Of a DNA stretch of 64,000 bases, positions 38,955-48,311 are shown piece by piece. The DNA is from Fischerella muscicola SAG 1427-1 = PCC 73103 (GTDB taxonomy: Bacteria > Cyanobacteriota > Cyanobacteriia > Cyanobacteriales > Nostocaceae): assembly GCF_000317245.1 (NCBI RefSeq), contig NZ_AJLJ01000058.1, positions 1-64,000 on the forward strand. The letters run 5' to 3'. The translations under genes were made by a program, and so were the position numbers. The notes below the pieces were generated by a model, which was not told the DNA's origin, made no database searches, and saw only the letters and a list, made by a program, of their open reading frames with translations. Each line of letters opens with the position of its first letter. The first letter of the stretch is position 1.

Positions 38955-40841
38955 ATGAAATTCTCCTGGAGAGTCCTAGTTCTCTGGACATTGCCAGCTT
39001 TGGTAATTGGCTTTTTCTTCTGGCAGGGTGCATTTGCTGGTGCTCCTGCGGATATGGGTAGAAATACAGCCAGTACACGTATGACCTACGGTCGCTTTCT
39101 AGAATATTTAGACGCCAATCGTGTCACTAATGTAGATTTTTATGAAGGCGGTAGAACAGCAATTGTGGAAGCTGTAGATCCGGATCTTGACAACCGTGTT
39201 CAACGGGTACGGGTTGATCTGCCTATTAACGCTCCTGAGCTAATTACCAAGCTCAAAGATAAAGGAGTGAGTTTTGATGCCCACCCGATGCGTAATGACG
39301 GTGCTATCTGGGGACTTTTAGGAAATCTTATTTTTCCAATCTTATTGATTACTGGATTGTTCTTTTTGTTCCGTCGCTCAAGTAACTTGCCTGGTGGTCC
39401 TGGTCAAGCAATGAGCTTTGGCAAATCTAAAGCTCGTTTTCAAATGGAGGCCAAAACAGGAGTTAAATTCGACGATGTTGCAGGAATCGAAGAAGCAAAA
39501 GAAGAACTCCAAGAAGTTGTCACTTTCCTCAAACAGCCAGAAAAGTTTACAGCTGTTGGCGCTCGTATCCCCAAGGGAGTACTGCTGGTAGGGCCTCCAG
39601 GAACTGGTAAGACTTTATTGGCAAAAGCGATCGCTGGAGAAGCAGGAGTTCCTTTCTTTAGTATCTCTGGTTCAGAATTTGTAGAGATGTTCGTAGGTGT
39701 GGGTGCGTCTCGTGTGCGTGACCTGTTCAAAAAAGCCAAAGATAACGCTCCATGTATCATATTTATCGATGAAATCGATGCGGTAGGTAGACAAAGGGGT
39801 GCTGGTATTGGCGGTGGTAACGATGAACGGGAACAAACCCTCAACCAACTACTGACCGAAATGGATGGTTTTGAAGGTAACACTGGCATCATTATTATTG
39901 CTGCTACCAACCGTCCTGATGTATTAGACGCAGCGTTGTTACGTCCTGGACGTTTTGACAGGCAAGTAACTGTTGATGCACCCGATATTAAAGGGCGTTT
40001 GGAAATTTTAAAAGTTCACGCCCGCAACAAGAAACTAGACCCTAGCGTGTCTTTAGATGCGATCGCTCGTCGTACTCCTGGATTTACCGGAGCCGATTTA
40101 GCCAACCTCCTCAACGAAGCTGCGATTCTCACCGCCAGACGTCGTAAAGAAGGCATCACCCTCACAGAAATTGATGATGCTGTGGATCGGGTAGTTGCTG
40201 GTATGGAAGGTACACCCCTGGTAGATAGCAAGAGCAAACGTTTAATTGCCTACCATGAAATTGGCCATGCTTTGGTGGGTACTGTCCTCAAAGATCATGA
40301 CCCAGTACAAAAAGTTACTTTGATTCCACGAGGACAAGCACAGGGTTTGACCTGGTTCACCCCCTCTGAAGAAATGGGTTTGATTACTCGCTCTCAAATC
40401 AAAGCCAGAATTACAGGTGCTTTGGGTGGTCGTGCTGCCGAAGATGTGATTTTTGGGCGAGATGAAATCACTACTGGTGCTGGAAATGACCTGCAACAGG
40501 TGAGCAACATGGCACGGCAAATGGTAACTCGTTTCGGAATGTCTGATTTAGGCCCCCTTTCCTTAGAAAGTCAAACAGGAGAAGTATTCTTGGGTCGAGA
40601 CTGGATGACTCGTTCTGAATATTCGGAAGCGATCGCATCTCGCATCGATTCTCAAGTCCGCACCATTGTTGAAGAGTGTTATGACAACGCCAAGGAGATT
40701 ATGCGTCAAAATCGCACTCTCATGGATCGTTTAGTCGATTTGCTGATCGAGAAAGAAACCATCGACGGCGAACAATTTCGTCGGATTGTGGCTGAGTACA
40801 CTGTTGTCCCCGAAAAACCTCAATTCACACCTATTCTCTAG
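38955..40841 (+). CDS. ftsH: ATP-dependent zinc metalloprotease FtsH (FtsH2-like)
   Basis: A 628-aa membrane protease. Two membrane segments are near residues 5-25 and 115-137. The AAA+ domain has Walker A GPPGTGKT near 213 and [11 protein letters not shown] for Walker B; the second region of homology reads [21 protein letters not shown]. The zinc site is HEIGH at about 434-438. The N-terminus [14 protein letters not shown] closely matches cyanobacterial FtsH2 (Slr0228-type), which removes damaged D1 from photosystem II in FtsH2/FtsH3 hexamers. ATG start. Confidence 0.97.
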   Translation: MKFSWRVLVLWTLPALVIGFFFWQGAFAGAPADMGRNTASTRMTYGRFLEYLDANRVTNVDFYEGGRTAIVEAVDPDLDNRVQRVRVDLPINAPELITKLKDKGVSFDAHPMRNDGAIWGLLGNLIFPILLITGLFFLFRRSSNLPGGPGQAMSFGKSKARFQMEAKTGVKFDDVAGIEEAKEELQEVVTFLKQPEKFTAVGARIPKGVLLVGPPGTGKTLLAKAIAGEAGVPFFSISGSEFVEMFVGVGASRVRDLFKKAKDNAPCIIFIDEIDAVGRQRGAGIGGGNDEREQTLNQLLTEMDGFEGNTGIIIIAATNRPDVLDAALLRPGRFDRQVTVDAPDIKGRLEILKVHARNKKLDPSVSLDAIARRTPGFTGADLANLLNEAAILTARRRKEGITLTEIDDAVDRVVAGMEGTPLVDSKSKRLIAYHEIGHALVGTVLKDHDPVQKVTLIPRGQAQGLTWFTPSEEMGLITRSQIKARITGALGGRAAEDVIFGRDEITTGAGNDLQQVSNMARQMVTRFGMSDLGPLSLESQTGEVFLGRDWMTRSEYSEAIASRIDSQVRTIVEECYDNAKEIMRQNRTLMDRLVDLLIEKETIDGEQFRRIVAEYTVVPEKPQFTPIL

Positions 40842-40876
40842 GTTTGTTTAGGTTTTTAAGTTTATAATTTTTTATT

Positions 40877-40905
40877 CCCCATGTTTATAAAGAAAGAACA
40901 TGGGG
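40877..40905 (+). terminator. Hairpin downstream of ftsH
   Basis: CCCCATGTT and AACATGGGG form a 9-bp stem with an 11-base loop 36 bp after the ftsH stop. The following sequence is A/T-rich but lacks a run of Ts. Confidence 0.5.
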
Positions 40906-40987
40906 ATATTTATATTAGAAGTCCCCTTGACTGTTGACTCTTGATTGTTGACGATTAACTATTAACTATTAATTTCTTGTTAAATCT

Positions 40988-41800
40988 ATGAAATCTTATT
41001 TAGCTGCTGCTATTCAAATGACCAGCGTGTCTGATCTAGAAAAAAACTTGGCACAAGCAGAGGAATTAATTGATTTAGCAGCGCGTCAGGGTGCTGAATT
41101 GGTGGGTTTACCTGAAAATTTTCCCTATATGGGAGAGGATAAAGATAAACTGGCTCAAGCTCTGGCGATCGCACATAAAACAGAAGCATTTCTCAAAACG
41201 ATGGCGCAGCGCTATCAAATTACCATTTTAGGTGGTGGCTTTCCCATTCCTGTAGAAGACACAGGCAAAGTTTACAACACAGCTTTACTTGTTGACCGCA
41301 ATGCCCACGAATTATTACGTTACCAAAAGGTACATCTATTTGATGTTAATGTTCCTGATGGTAATACTTACAGAGAATCCAGCACAGTTATGGCTGGTAC
41401 AGAACTACCTTCTGTTTATGCTGATGAAGTACTAGGTAATCTCGGCCTTTCTGTTTGTTACGACGTTCGTTTTCCGGAACTTTATCGCCACATGTCATCC
41501 AAGGGAGTAGATGTAATATTTGTTCCTGCGGCTTTTACTGCTTTTACAGGTAAGGATCATTGGCAGGTGCTGCTGCAAGCCCGTGCTATTGAAAATACCA
41601 GTTATATTATCGCGCCAGCCCAAACCGGACTCAACTATGATCGCCGTCAAACTCATGGTCATGCAATGATTATCGACCCGTGGGGAGTGATTTTAGCTGA
41701 TGCAGGAGAAAAACCAGGAGTTGCGATCGCCGAAATCAAACCATCACGGCTAGAACAAGTCCGCCGTCAAATGCCCAGTTTGCAACATCGAATATTTTAA
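40988..41800 (+). CDS. Carbon-nitrogen hydrolase (nitrilase superfamily, Nit1/omega-amidase type)
   Basis: A 270-aa enzyme with the complete catalytic triad: Glu43 in LPENFPY, Lys114 in YQKVHLFDV and Cys157 in SVCYDVRFPE. These contexts match the Nit1/Nit2 branch, which hydrolyses deaminated glutathione or alpha-keto acid amides, rather than true nitrilases. It probably performs metabolite repair. It starts with ATG and follows ftsH on the same strand after about 150 bp. Confidence 0.9.
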   Translation: MKSYLAAAIQMTSVSDLEKNLAQAEELIDLAARQGAELVGLPENFPYMGEDKDKLAQALAIAHKTEAFLKTMAQRYQITILGGGFPIPVEDTGKVYNTALLVDRNAHELLRYQKVHLFDVNVPDGNTYRESSTVMAGTELPSVYADEVLGNLGLSVCYDVRFPELYRHMSSKGVDVIFVPAAFTAFTGKDHWQVLLQARAIENTSYIIAPAQTGLNYDRRQTHGHAMIIDPWGVILADAGEKPGVAIAEIKPSRLEQVRRQMPSLQHRIF

Positions 41801-41896
41801 GGATCAAGGGTCAAGGGTGAAAATATCTTTTTTAGCTCTTTTTCTTGACCTAATAACCTCTATGTTCTTCAATTTTGAATTTAAGCCAAGGGGCTG

Positions 41897-42586
41897 CTAC
41901 CCATTCTTCGGGAATTGAGGATTTCTTGCTGGTGGTAAGTTTGGTTGCAATTGTTCTCTGCCTTTGTGAACAATTTGTAACATTTCGTGAAGTTGATCTT
42001 CGATATTCTCTAGAACGCTATCAGCATAGTCATCTGCACCCTGTTCGATGGCTTCAGCCTCTGCGATCGCAGCTCGTCGCATTTCCTCCAACTCTTGCTG
42101 ACATTGGCGGCGCTTACGGTCAATTTCTTCGAGAGTATCTTGTAACATAGCATCACATTCTTGTTGCACTTGTTGCCGTAGTTCTGCGGCTTCCCGTTCT
42201 GCTTGTCTGAGAATGTCGCTGTCATCTAATATTTGCGCTCTTTTTGCTTGTGCAGCTTCTACTATTTGCTGTCCGTACTCTTCTGCTTGCAATAAGATTT
42301 CTTCTTTATGTTGCAACATATCTGTTGCTTCAGAAAAAGCAGTTGGCAAGCACACTCGGATAAAATCAAGCTGGTCAAGCAGCTTTTCTTCATCTACTAA
42401 CGTCCGTCGCGTCAGTGGAATGTGAAAGCTAGCGAGAATCATTTCTTCCAAACGATTGAGTTCCATTTGAATATCTATGCTTCCCGTTCGCATAGCTTCT
42501 TCAGGTACTCCGCCGCTGAATTCCGGCCGGGCTAAATTGCTTCCGTCTTGACTTGGTTCGATACGGGATGGTTTTGGGCGTAGCAT
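41897..42586 (-). CDS. DivIVA-like coiled-coil protein
   Basis: A 229-aa, highly charged protein. After a Pro-rich N-terminal tail of about 35 residues there is a helical region, then a long coiled coil (about 95-205, ERE/EQLEEMRR-type heptads) ending in a Pro-rich tail. The DivIVA-type organisation suggests a cell-division, polarity or shape scaffold. Its ATG lies inside coaD (55-bp overlap), so its expression is coupled to CoA synthesis. No transmembrane segment is present. Confidence 0.75.
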   Translation of the reverse strand: MLRPKPSRIEPSQDGSNLARPEFSGGVPEEAMRTGSIDIQMELNRLEEMILASFHIPLTRRTLVDEEKLLDQLDFIRVCLPTAFSEATDMLQHKEEILLQAEEYGQQIVEAAQAKRAQILDDSDILRQAEREAAELRQQVQQECDAMLQDTLEEIDRKRRQCQQELEEMRRAAIAEAEAIEQGADDYADSVLENIEDQLHEMLQIVHKGREQLQPNLPPARNPQFPKNG

Positions 42587-43047
42587 TGGTAAATATCCAG
42601 GGCAACGTGCGGGGGAACAAGATGATCAACAGAGCCACCAAATCTTGCAATCTCTTTTACCACACTACTACTTAAAAAACTATATTCATTTGAGGTTGCC
42701 AAAAAAACAGTTTCTATATCTACGGAAAGAGTTTTATTGATATGAGCCATCTGTAACTCAATTTCAAAGTCTGAAATTGCTCTTAGCCCCCGCAGTAAAA
42801 CAGCAGCTTCCCGCATGTGAGCATAATTGACTGTCAAACCATCAAAAGCATCAGCTTCCACATTGGGTAAATGCTTGACAGAATAACGAATCAGTTCCAG
42901 CCTTTTCTGTACGCTAAACAGTGGCGTTTTATTAGGATTTCGCAGTACAGCAACAATCACCTTCGTAAATAGCCGACTACCACGCTGAATAATATCTAGG
43001 TGTCCCAAGGTAATGGGGTCGAAACTTCCTGGATAAATGGCAATCAC
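42532..43047 (-). CDS. coaD: Phosphopantetheine adenylyltransferase
   Basis: A 171-aa PPAT with [20 protein letters not shown] (the T/HxGH nucleotide motif), the [21 protein letters not shown] segment and [13 protein letters not shown]. It catalyses the fourth step of coenzyme A synthesis, transferring AMP to 4'-phosphopantetheine. Family members are about 160 aa. The start is GTG; no ATG is available. It overlaps the next gene by 55 bases at the 3' end. Confidence 0.97.
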   Translation of the reverse strand: MIAIYPGSFDPITLGHLDIIQRGSRLFTKVIVAVLRNPNKTPLFSVQKRLELIRYSVKHLPNVEADAFDGLTVNYAHMREAAVLLRGLRAISDFEIELQMAHINKTLSVDIETVFLATSNEYSFLSSSVVKEIARFGGSVDHLVPPHVALDIYQCYAQNHPVSNQVKTEAI

Positions 43048-43507
43048 AATTTAACGATGCCTCACAGTTGTTTAGGTGATTATATCTAATCACAGATTAT
43101 TAGTAATAGAGGTAATTTTTATTTTTGCTAGAGATTTTATGGGAATTTGAACAATGATTGCGACAGATAGATTCATGGAAACTATACCCAGCGGTTTCCC
43201 AATCCAAAATCTATAAGACGCACTTCGTGTGTCGCATCATTTTACTTGAAGTAACGGGGCGATCGCCACACTTTTTTTGATCAAGACGCCCAAGCCATAA
43301 ACCAAACACTGGGAAAATGTTTTTTCCTCTCTGATGGAGCTAATAAGACTTAGAATCTAAGCTGTAGTTTTAGTAGTTAGTAGCTAATAGTTAGTAGTTA
43401 GTACTTAGTAGCTAGTATTTGCTTATTGACCCCTATTTACTAACCACCAACTACTAAACAATTTAAAACTCTATACTTTAAATTCCAAGTTTTTTAGGTA
43501 CTTCTGC
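43048..43507. other. Divergent gap between coaD and lgt
   Basis: About 460 bp between divergent genes. It carries a HIP1 site and tandem TTAGTAG-type heptamers near 43365-43420. No gene is seen. Confidence 0.45.
43365..43420. repeat. Tandem TTAGTAG heptamer repeats
   Basis: About seven degenerate copies of TTAGTAG / TAGCTAG, followed by inverted copies (CCAACTACTAA) at 43441-43457. This is typical short tandem repeat DNA of filamentous cyanobacteria. Confidence 0.65.
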
Positions 43508-44365
43508 ATGGCATTGGATATTTCAGCCTTGCCTTTGGCATTTCTATTTACATCTCCTGGCCCCATTTTTGTCAAACTAGGGCCAATCACTATTCGTTGG
43601 TATGGTTTGTTAATTGCCTCAGCAGTCTTAATTGGCGTGACTCTTTCGCAGTATTTGGCAAAACGCCGTAATGTAAATCCAGAGTTATTGAGTGATTTGT
43701 CAATTTGGCTAGTGATTGGGGCAATCCCAGCAGCAAGATTGTATTATGTTCTGTTTGAATGGCAAGAATACGCTCAACATCCGGAGCGGATTATCGCCAT
43801 TTGGCAAGGGGGTATTGCTATTCATGGGGCGATTCTGGGGGGTCTGTTAGCAGCTTTAATCTTTGCCAAACTCAAGCGGATGTCTTTTTGGCTATTGGCA
43901 GACTTAGTGGCTCCTTCGCTGATTTTAGGGCAAGCGATCGGACGTTGGGGAAATTTCTTTAATTCAGAAGCGTTTGGTGCGCCCACCAATTTACCCTGGA
44001 AGCTTTATATTCCCCCAGAACGCCGTCCCCCAGACTTGGTTAATTTTGAATATTTTCATCCCACCTTTCTGTATGAATCACTGTGGGATTTAATGGTATT
44101 TGCCTTGCTGATGACATTGTTTTTTAGAGGTCTGCGGGGTAAACCACGTTTGAAAACGGGTACTTTATTTATGGTTTACTTGTTGACTTATAGTTTAGGA
44201 CGCTTGTGGATTGAAGGTTTGCGAACTGATAGCTTAATGCTTGGACCTTTACGAATCGCACAAGTGGTAAGTTTAATCGGCATTATTTTGGGATTGAGTG
44301 GTTTAGCTTGGCTATATATTGCTAAACGCCGATTACCAGATGTAGTTTCGACTTCCCAAGAGTGA
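43508..44365 (+). CDS. lgt: Prolipoprotein diacylglyceryl transferase
   Basis: A 285-aa membrane enzyme with about seven membrane segments. The signature [17 protein letters not shown] (around 140-157) is present, as are the conserved HGAILGG His region and HPTFLYES. It moves the diacylglyceryl group from phosphatidylglycerol to the lipobox Cys of prolipoproteins in the plasma membrane. ATG start; family length is about 260-290 aa. Confidence 0.97.
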   Translation: MALDISALPLAFLFTSPGPIFVKLGPITIRWYGLLIASAVLIGVTLSQYLAKRRNVNPELLSDLSIWLVIGAIPAARLYYVLFEWQEYAQHPERIIAIWQGGIAIHGAILGGLLAALIFAKLKRMSFWLLADLVAPSLILGQAIGRWGNFFNSEAFGAPTNLPWKLYIPPERRPPDLVNFEYFHPTFLYESLWDLMVFALLMTLFFRGLRGKPRLKTGTLFMVYLLTYSLGRLWIEGLRTDSLMLGPLRIAQVVSLIGIILGLSGLAWLYIAKRRLPDVVSTSQE

Positions 44366-44433
44366 GGGGAGTAGGGACAAGAAGGACATGGGGGACAAGG
44401 GAGAATTATTTCACAAGTCTGTTTCCCATGTCC

Positions 44434-44484
44434 AATAACCTATGACCTATAACCAACGACTAATGACTAATGACCTATGACTAA
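44434..44484. repeat. Tandem CTATGAC/CTAATGA heptamers
   Basis: Seven or so degenerate copies of ACCTATG/ACTAATG heptamers directly follow the lgt gene region and border the minus-strand terminator described next. Confidence 0.6.
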
Positions 44485-44517
44485 AAATAAAAAATGCCCC
44501 AGAGTTTTCTCTAGGGC
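44484..44517 (-). terminator. Strong minus-strand intrinsic terminator in the lgt-cobM gap
   Basis: On the minus strand GCCCtAGAG-aaaa-CTCTgGGGC forms a 9-bp stem with one mismatch (44496-44517), followed by ATTTTTTATTTTT. Both flanking genes run on the plus strand, so this must end a minus-strand transcript not explained by any gene. Confidence 0.65.
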
Positions 44518-44537
44518 TTAACCAGGGTGCATCTACC
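44484..44537 (-). ncRNA. Candidate small RNA in the lgt-cobM gap
   Basis: An inferred transcript of about 50 nt, from about 44537 to the terminator. Upstream on the minus strand TCCGGA (44567-44572) is 18 bases from TAGAGA (44543-44548), a spacing suitable for a -35/-10 pair. TCCGGA is the hexamer reported at -35 of heterocyst-specific promoters in Anabaena (DIF motif). No family name is claimed; the transcript could also start further upstream and include the TCCGGA region. Confidence 0.35.
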
Positions 44538-44625
44538 ATTCATCTCTACTAGATAGGGAGAGTCGATCCGGAAAGATACTGAGAAAATCTCAAAAAAAAT
44601 TTTTTTAATTATTGATCTGATTTTT

Positions 44626-45432
44626 ATGCGTAATAATTCTACAAACCATAGCATTAAAGATAACATATTAACATTAAATCCATCTGTGTATATTGTCGGA
44701 GCAGGGCCTGGAGATCCTGAACTTTTAACAATAAAAGCGCAAAAAATCTTGATGGCTGCCGATGTAATCTTATTTGCCGATTCCTTAGTGCCTCAACCAA
44801 TTTTGCAATTCTGTCGCCAAGATGCAGAAATTATTCCAACTGCGAACAAGACTTTAGAAGAGATTTTGCCATTGATGATGGAACGAGTGCGATCGCACCA
44901 GTCTGTTGTCCGTCTTCATTCTGGTGATCCTAGTCTCTATAGTGCTATCCAGGAACAAATGCAGCTTTTAGCTGAAGCAGAAATCCCTTTTGAGGTTGTA
45001 CCCGGTATCAGCGCTTTTCAAATCGCTGCTGCGAAACTGAAAGTAGAACTCACGATTCCTGGTTTGGTGCAAACAATCATCCTGACACGGATTAGCGGAC
45101 GTACAGAGGTTCCTGCAAAAGAAGAATTAACTTCTCTGGCTGCACATCAAGCTAGTCTGTGTCTTTACCTGAGTGCGCGTCATATCGAAGCAGCCCAAGC
45201 CAAATTATTAGAACATTACCCACCTGATACCTCTGTGGCTATTTGCTATCGTCTGGGCTGGCCTGATGAAAAAATTTTGGTGGTTTCTCTTGACAAAATG
45301 GCTGATTGTACTCACCAAGAAAATTTAACTCGTACCACACTCTATGTGATTAGCCCTGCACTCAAACAAAGTACTGGGCGATCGCGCCTATATCATCCTA
45401 AACATACTCATCTATTCCGTCCCCAAGAATAA
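44626..45432 (+). CDS. cobM: Precorrin-4 C11-methyltransferase
   Basis: A 268-aa SAM-dependent methyltransferase of the tetrapyrrole methylase fold. The opening GAGPGDPELLTIKA is the SAM-binding P-loop-like motif, and VRLHSGDPSLYSAIQEQ and VVPGISAFQIAAAKL are typical of CobM/CbiF. It methylates C11 of the corrin precursor in cobalamin synthesis. ATG start. No cobalamin riboswitch was recognised upstream. Confidence 0.95.
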   Translation: MRNNSTNHSIKDNILTLNPSVYIVGAGPGDPELLTIKAQKILMAADVILFADSLVPQPILQFCRQDAEIIPTANKTLEEILPLMMERVRSHQSVVRLHSGDPSLYSAIQEQMQLLAEAEIPFEVVPGISAFQIAAAKLKVELTIPGLVQTIILTRISGRTEVPAKEELTSLAAHQASLCLYLSARHIEAAQAKLLEHYPPDTSVAICYRLGWPDEKILVVSLDKMADCTHQENLTRTTLYVISPALKQSTGRSRLYHPKHTHLFRPQE

Positions 45433-45461
45433 CTACACTTCTGGTAGCAACTTGGGTAAGG

Positions 45462-45493
45462 ATAAGGGGAATTAAAAAATCTTTTCCCCTTAA
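45462..45493 (+). terminator. Hairpin after cobM
   Basis: AAGGGGAA-ttaaaaaatctt-TTCCCCTT forms an 8-bp stem about 30 bp beyond the cobM stop. There is no T-run, so termination is tentative. Confidence 0.35.
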
Positions 45494-45633
45494 CCCTAAA
45501 AGATGCACCCCAACTCACAAGTAATTATACCTTTTGTGAGAGGTTTATTCTCTTCATAAAAATATATCTGTACTACTGTTCCTTCTGTTCGTTAGACTTA
45601 GCAGTGTAGAAAAAATATTAGGTAAATCAACCG

Positions 45634-46113
45634 ATGCTTGACGAACAGGCAAAAAAAACCATGCTGTTGAAAATACCCCACGGACTCTATATCTGTGGTG
45701 TTAAAGATGGGGAAAATATCAATGGTTTCACGGCTAGCTGGCTAATGCAGGCTTCATTTAAACCCCCATTAGTTGTAAATTGTGTCAACCAAAATTCTAT
45801 TTCTCATCAGATGATCAAAAACAGTGGGGTATTTACGATTAGCTTTTTGGAAGAAGGACAAAAAGACATAGCACAAAAGTTCTTCAAACAGATGCGTCGT
45901 GTTGGCAATAAATTTGAGGATGTAGAATTTTATCTAGGCGAAACAGGTTGTCCGATTATTTCCGATTCTTTGGGATATATTGAGTGTCAAGTTGTTGATG
46001 CAGTAATGAAAGGTGATCACACTGTATTTGTAGGTGAAGTGATAGCTGCTGGTGTGCATCGTGAAGGTAAACAGTTACTACTGGAAACAACAAGTTGGCA
46101 GTATGGTGGTTAG
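45634..46113 (+). CDS. Flavin reductase-family protein (FMN-binding split barrel)
   Basis: A 159-aa protein with the flavin-reductase-like FMN-binding barrel: PHGLYICGVKDGENINGFTAS (FMN-binding strand), PPLVVNCVNQNSISHQ and VGEVIAAGVHREGKQLL. Related proteins reduce flavins or transfer hydride to small substrates; in cyanobacteria similar domains are also fused to flavodiiron proteins. The substrate is unknown. ATG start. Confidence 0.85.
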   Translation: MLDEQAKKTMLLKIPHGLYICGVKDGENINGFTASWLMQASFKPPLVVNCVNQNSISHQMIKNSGVFTISFLEEGQKDIAQKFFKQMRRVGNKFEDVEFYLGETGCPIISDSLGYIECQVVDAVMKGDHTVFVGEVIAAGVHREGKQLLLETTSWQYGG

Positions 46114-46119
46114 TAATTG

Positions 46120-46147
46120 GTATGGGCGCAAGGCCTTGCGCCCATAC
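46120..46147. repeat. Perfect 28-bp palindrome GTATGGGCGCAAGG...
   Basis: GTATGGGCGCAAGG followed directly by its exact reverse complement, 7 bp after the flavin reductase stop. The core is shared with hairpins at 36169 and 61245, so it is a dispersed element that may also slow transcription. Confidence 0.6.
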
Positions 46148-46206
46148 AATAATTAATGGTTTATAGAAAAACAATCAACAATCAACAAAAATCCAAAATT
46201 TGTATT

Positions 46207-46560
46207 ATGCCTTTGATCAAAGTTCAAACTTCTGTTTCTACGCCTGAAAAAGCTGAAATTGAAGCAATGCTTAAAAATCTCTCAGGGAAATTAGCCAAGC
46301 ACACTGGTAAACCAGAATCCTATGTGATGACAGCTTTTGAACCAGGAATTCCGATGACATTTGCTGGAAATACAGATCCAGTGTGTTATGTAGAAATTAA
46401 AAGTGTTGGCACAATGAAGCCTGATCAAACTCAGGTAATGAGTCAAGATTTTTGTCAGGAAATTAATCAAGCGTTAGGAATACCAAAAAATCGGATTTAT
46501 ATTGAATTTAACGACGCCAAAGGCTATATGTGGGGCTGGAATGGTACAACTTTTGGTTAA
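46207..46560 (+). CDS. MIF/phenylpyruvate tautomerase-like protein
   Basis: A 117-aa protein of the macrophage-migration-inhibitory-factor/tautomerase superfamily. The start ATG 46207 places Pro directly after Met (MPLIKVQTSV), the N-terminal catalytic base of the family. NRIYIEFNDAKGYMWGWNGTTFG is the typical C-terminal block. Phenylpyruvate tautomerase activity is the usual guess. An upstream in-frame ATG at 46156 would cover the catalytic Pro and is rejected. Confidence 0.9.
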   Translation: MPLIKVQTSVSTPEKAEIEAMLKNLSGKLAKHTGKPESYVMTAFEPGIPMTFAGNTDPVCYVEIKSVGTMKPDQTQVMSQDFCQEINQALGIPKNRIYIEFNDAKGYMWGWNGTTFG

Positions 46561-46639
46561 AATTTTTGCCGTTAACTAATTTGTGTAGGAAATTAGTTTT
46601 GAAAGTACTTTCAAGTTTGAAATAAATAAATTTATCACC

Positions 46640-46685
46640 AACCGGGTGTTGAAAAGAAATTCTCCAGCACCCGGTTTTGATTTTT
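46640..46685 (+). terminator. Terminator of the tautomerase gene
   Basis: AACCGGGTGTTG and CAGCACCCGGTT form a 12-bp stem (one wobble) with a 13-base loop, followed by TTTTGATTTTTG, 80 bp after the stop. Confidence 0.7.
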
Positions 46686-46702
46686 GTATTTAGCATTCCT
46701 AA

Positions 46703-46735
46703 AGATACCGGACTTCTTCAAGAAGTCCGGTATCT
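46703..46735. repeat. Near-perfect palindrome AGATACCGGACTTCTT
   Basis: A 16-base arm and its exact complement around one C, contiguous with the preceding terminator region. It probably belongs to a dispersed hairpin family; a related GACTTCTTACAGAAGTC occurs near 3155. Confidence 0.6.
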
Positions 46736-46871
46736 GGCTTTCTCAGTTTTTACAATTCCTACATGGAGTTAATTTTTGAAATAGTGAATTTTTGTTTTGC
46801 TCTTTAACTTTTACCTTTTTACTTTTACCTTGAGATAACATAGATATGCCAGCATCAAATTGTGATTAATT

Positions 46872-47936
46872 ATGTCTGTTACGTCTGTTTTGTCTGAGGT
46901 TGATTCACCCAATCAAAAAATAACAATTCCCCCGTTGCTAGGTGCTTCTGTGACAGAGTTAACTGCTTGGGTGCAACAGCAGGGACAACCAGGTTATCGA
47001 GGTAAGCAGCTGCATGATTGGATTTATAACAAGGGAGTGCGATCGCTGGCTGATATCTCTGTTTTTCCTAAACAATGGCGTGCAGAGGTTACGGAAATTC
47101 CGATTGGGCGTTCTATTATACACTACCGCTCAGTTGCTCCTGATGGTACTGTCAAGTATCTTTTAAAACTGTCAGATGGATTTATTATCGAGACTGTCGG
47201 TATTCCTACAGAAAAGCGTCTGACGGTTTGTGTTTCTACTCAAGTGGGTTGTCCGATGGCGTGTGATTTCTGCGCTACTGGTAAAGGTGGTTACAAGCGC
47301 AATTTGGCACGTCATGAAATTGTTGATCAAGTGCTGACAGTTCAAGAAGATTTTCAGCAACGAGTGAGCAATATTGTATTTATGGGTATGGGCGAACCCT
47401 TACTCAACACAGATAATGTTCTGGCTGCGATCCAATCTCTAAATCAAGATGTGGGGATTGGACAGCGTAACATGACTGTTTCTACTGTAGGAATACGCGA
47501 TCGCATCCGTCAGTTTGCTCAAAACAAATTGCAAGTCACCCTAGCGGTGAGTTTACATGCACCTAATCAAGCACTGCGGGAAAAACTCATTCCTAGCGCC
47601 CGTCCCTACAACATAGAAGATTTACTCGCCGAATGTCGGGAATATGTCGAGATTACAGGACGGCGAGTATCTTTTGAGTATATTCTGCTGGCTGGTGTGA
47701 ACGATTTGCCAGAACACGCCACTGAACTAGCAAAAAGACTGCGGGGATTCCAAAGTCATGTTAATTTAATTCCCTACAATCCTATTTCCGAAGTTGACTA
47801 CAAACGCCCCAACCGTGAACAAATTCAAGCTTTTGTCAAAGTCCTCAAACAGCAACATATCGCTGTCAGCGTACGCTACTCTCGTGGTTTAGAAGCAGAT
47901 GCTGCTTGTGGACAATTACGGGCAGATAAGCAGTAG
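46872..47936 (+). CDS. rlmN: 23S rRNA (adenine2503-C2)-methyltransferase / tRNA A37 methyltransferase
   Basis: A 354-aa radical SAM enzyme. The iron-sulphur motif CxxxCxxC is [12 protein letters not shown] (around 125-136). The methyl-carrying Cys near the C-terminus is in AACGQLRA. The [15 protein letters not shown] and [15 protein letters not shown] segments are also typical. It methylates C2 of A2503 in 23S rRNA and A37 of some tRNAs. ATG start; normal length. Confidence 0.97.
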   Translation: MSVTSVLSEVDSPNQKITIPPLLGASVTELTAWVQQQGQPGYRGKQLHDWIYNKGVRSLADISVFPKQWRAEVTEIPIGRSIIHYRSVAPDGTVKYLLKLSDGFIIETVGIPTEKRLTVCVSTQVGCPMACDFCATGKGGYKRNLARHEIVDQVLTVQEDFQQRVSNIVFMGMGEPLLNTDNVLAAIQSLNQDVGIGQRNMTVSTVGIRDRIRQFAQNKLQVTLAVSLHAPNQALREKLIPSARPYNIEDLLAECREYVEITGRRVSFEYILLAGVNDLPEHATELAKRLRGFQSHVNLIPYNPISEVDYKRPNREQIQAFVKVLKQQHIAVSVRYSRGLEADAACGQLRADKQ

Positions 47937-48107
47937 AGTTGTTAGTTGTTTGGAGATTATCCCAATTTTTTATACCGCTAATACTATTTCACTTTTTTGA
48001 TGATACAAATACATGGGCGGGGGTGAACAACCGTACACCCCTACAATAATTTGATGATTGTTTGGAAATTTCCTAATCACTATCTACTAACTTACTACTA
48101 ACTTCAA

Positions 48108-48287
48108 TTACCGCCGTGCATAAATTCCGGGAGCATAAGCTTCGATTACTTTCCCTGTAAGTGTGCAACATACCATTAAGTAATCACAGTTTTGGCATTG
48201 CGTCCGAGTTAATTGTCTATCCAAAATATAATATCTTTCACCTTCACTACCACAGTTTGGACAGTGAATTTTTTGTACTGTCTGCAT
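48108..48287 (-). CDS. Small zinc-ribbon protein
   Basis: A 59-aa protein with two CxxC knuckles (CPNCG and CQNCD) 21-25 residues apart, a compact zinc ribbon, and a C-terminal KVIEAYAPGIYARR tail. The ATG at 48287 has AGAGG seven bases upstream. Three ATGs further upstream (48305-48311) lack such a site. Function is unknown; nucleic-acid binding is plausible for such ribbons. It converges with rlmN. Confidence 0.75.
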   Translation of the reverse strand: MQTVQKIHCPNCGSEGERYYILDRQLTRTQCQNCDYLMVCCTLTGKVIEAYAPGIYARR

Positions 48288-48311
48288 TTGATAACCTCTG
48301 GCCATCATCAT

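Noticed and set aside
43365..44484. Possible CRISPR-like arrays in tandem repeat tracts
   Set aside because: The units are continuous 7-mers with no spacers, so these are short tandem repeats rather than CRISPR arrays.
44500..44625. Cobalamin riboswitch upstream of cobM
   Set aside because: No conserved cobalamin-box sequence or fitting secondary structure was visible.
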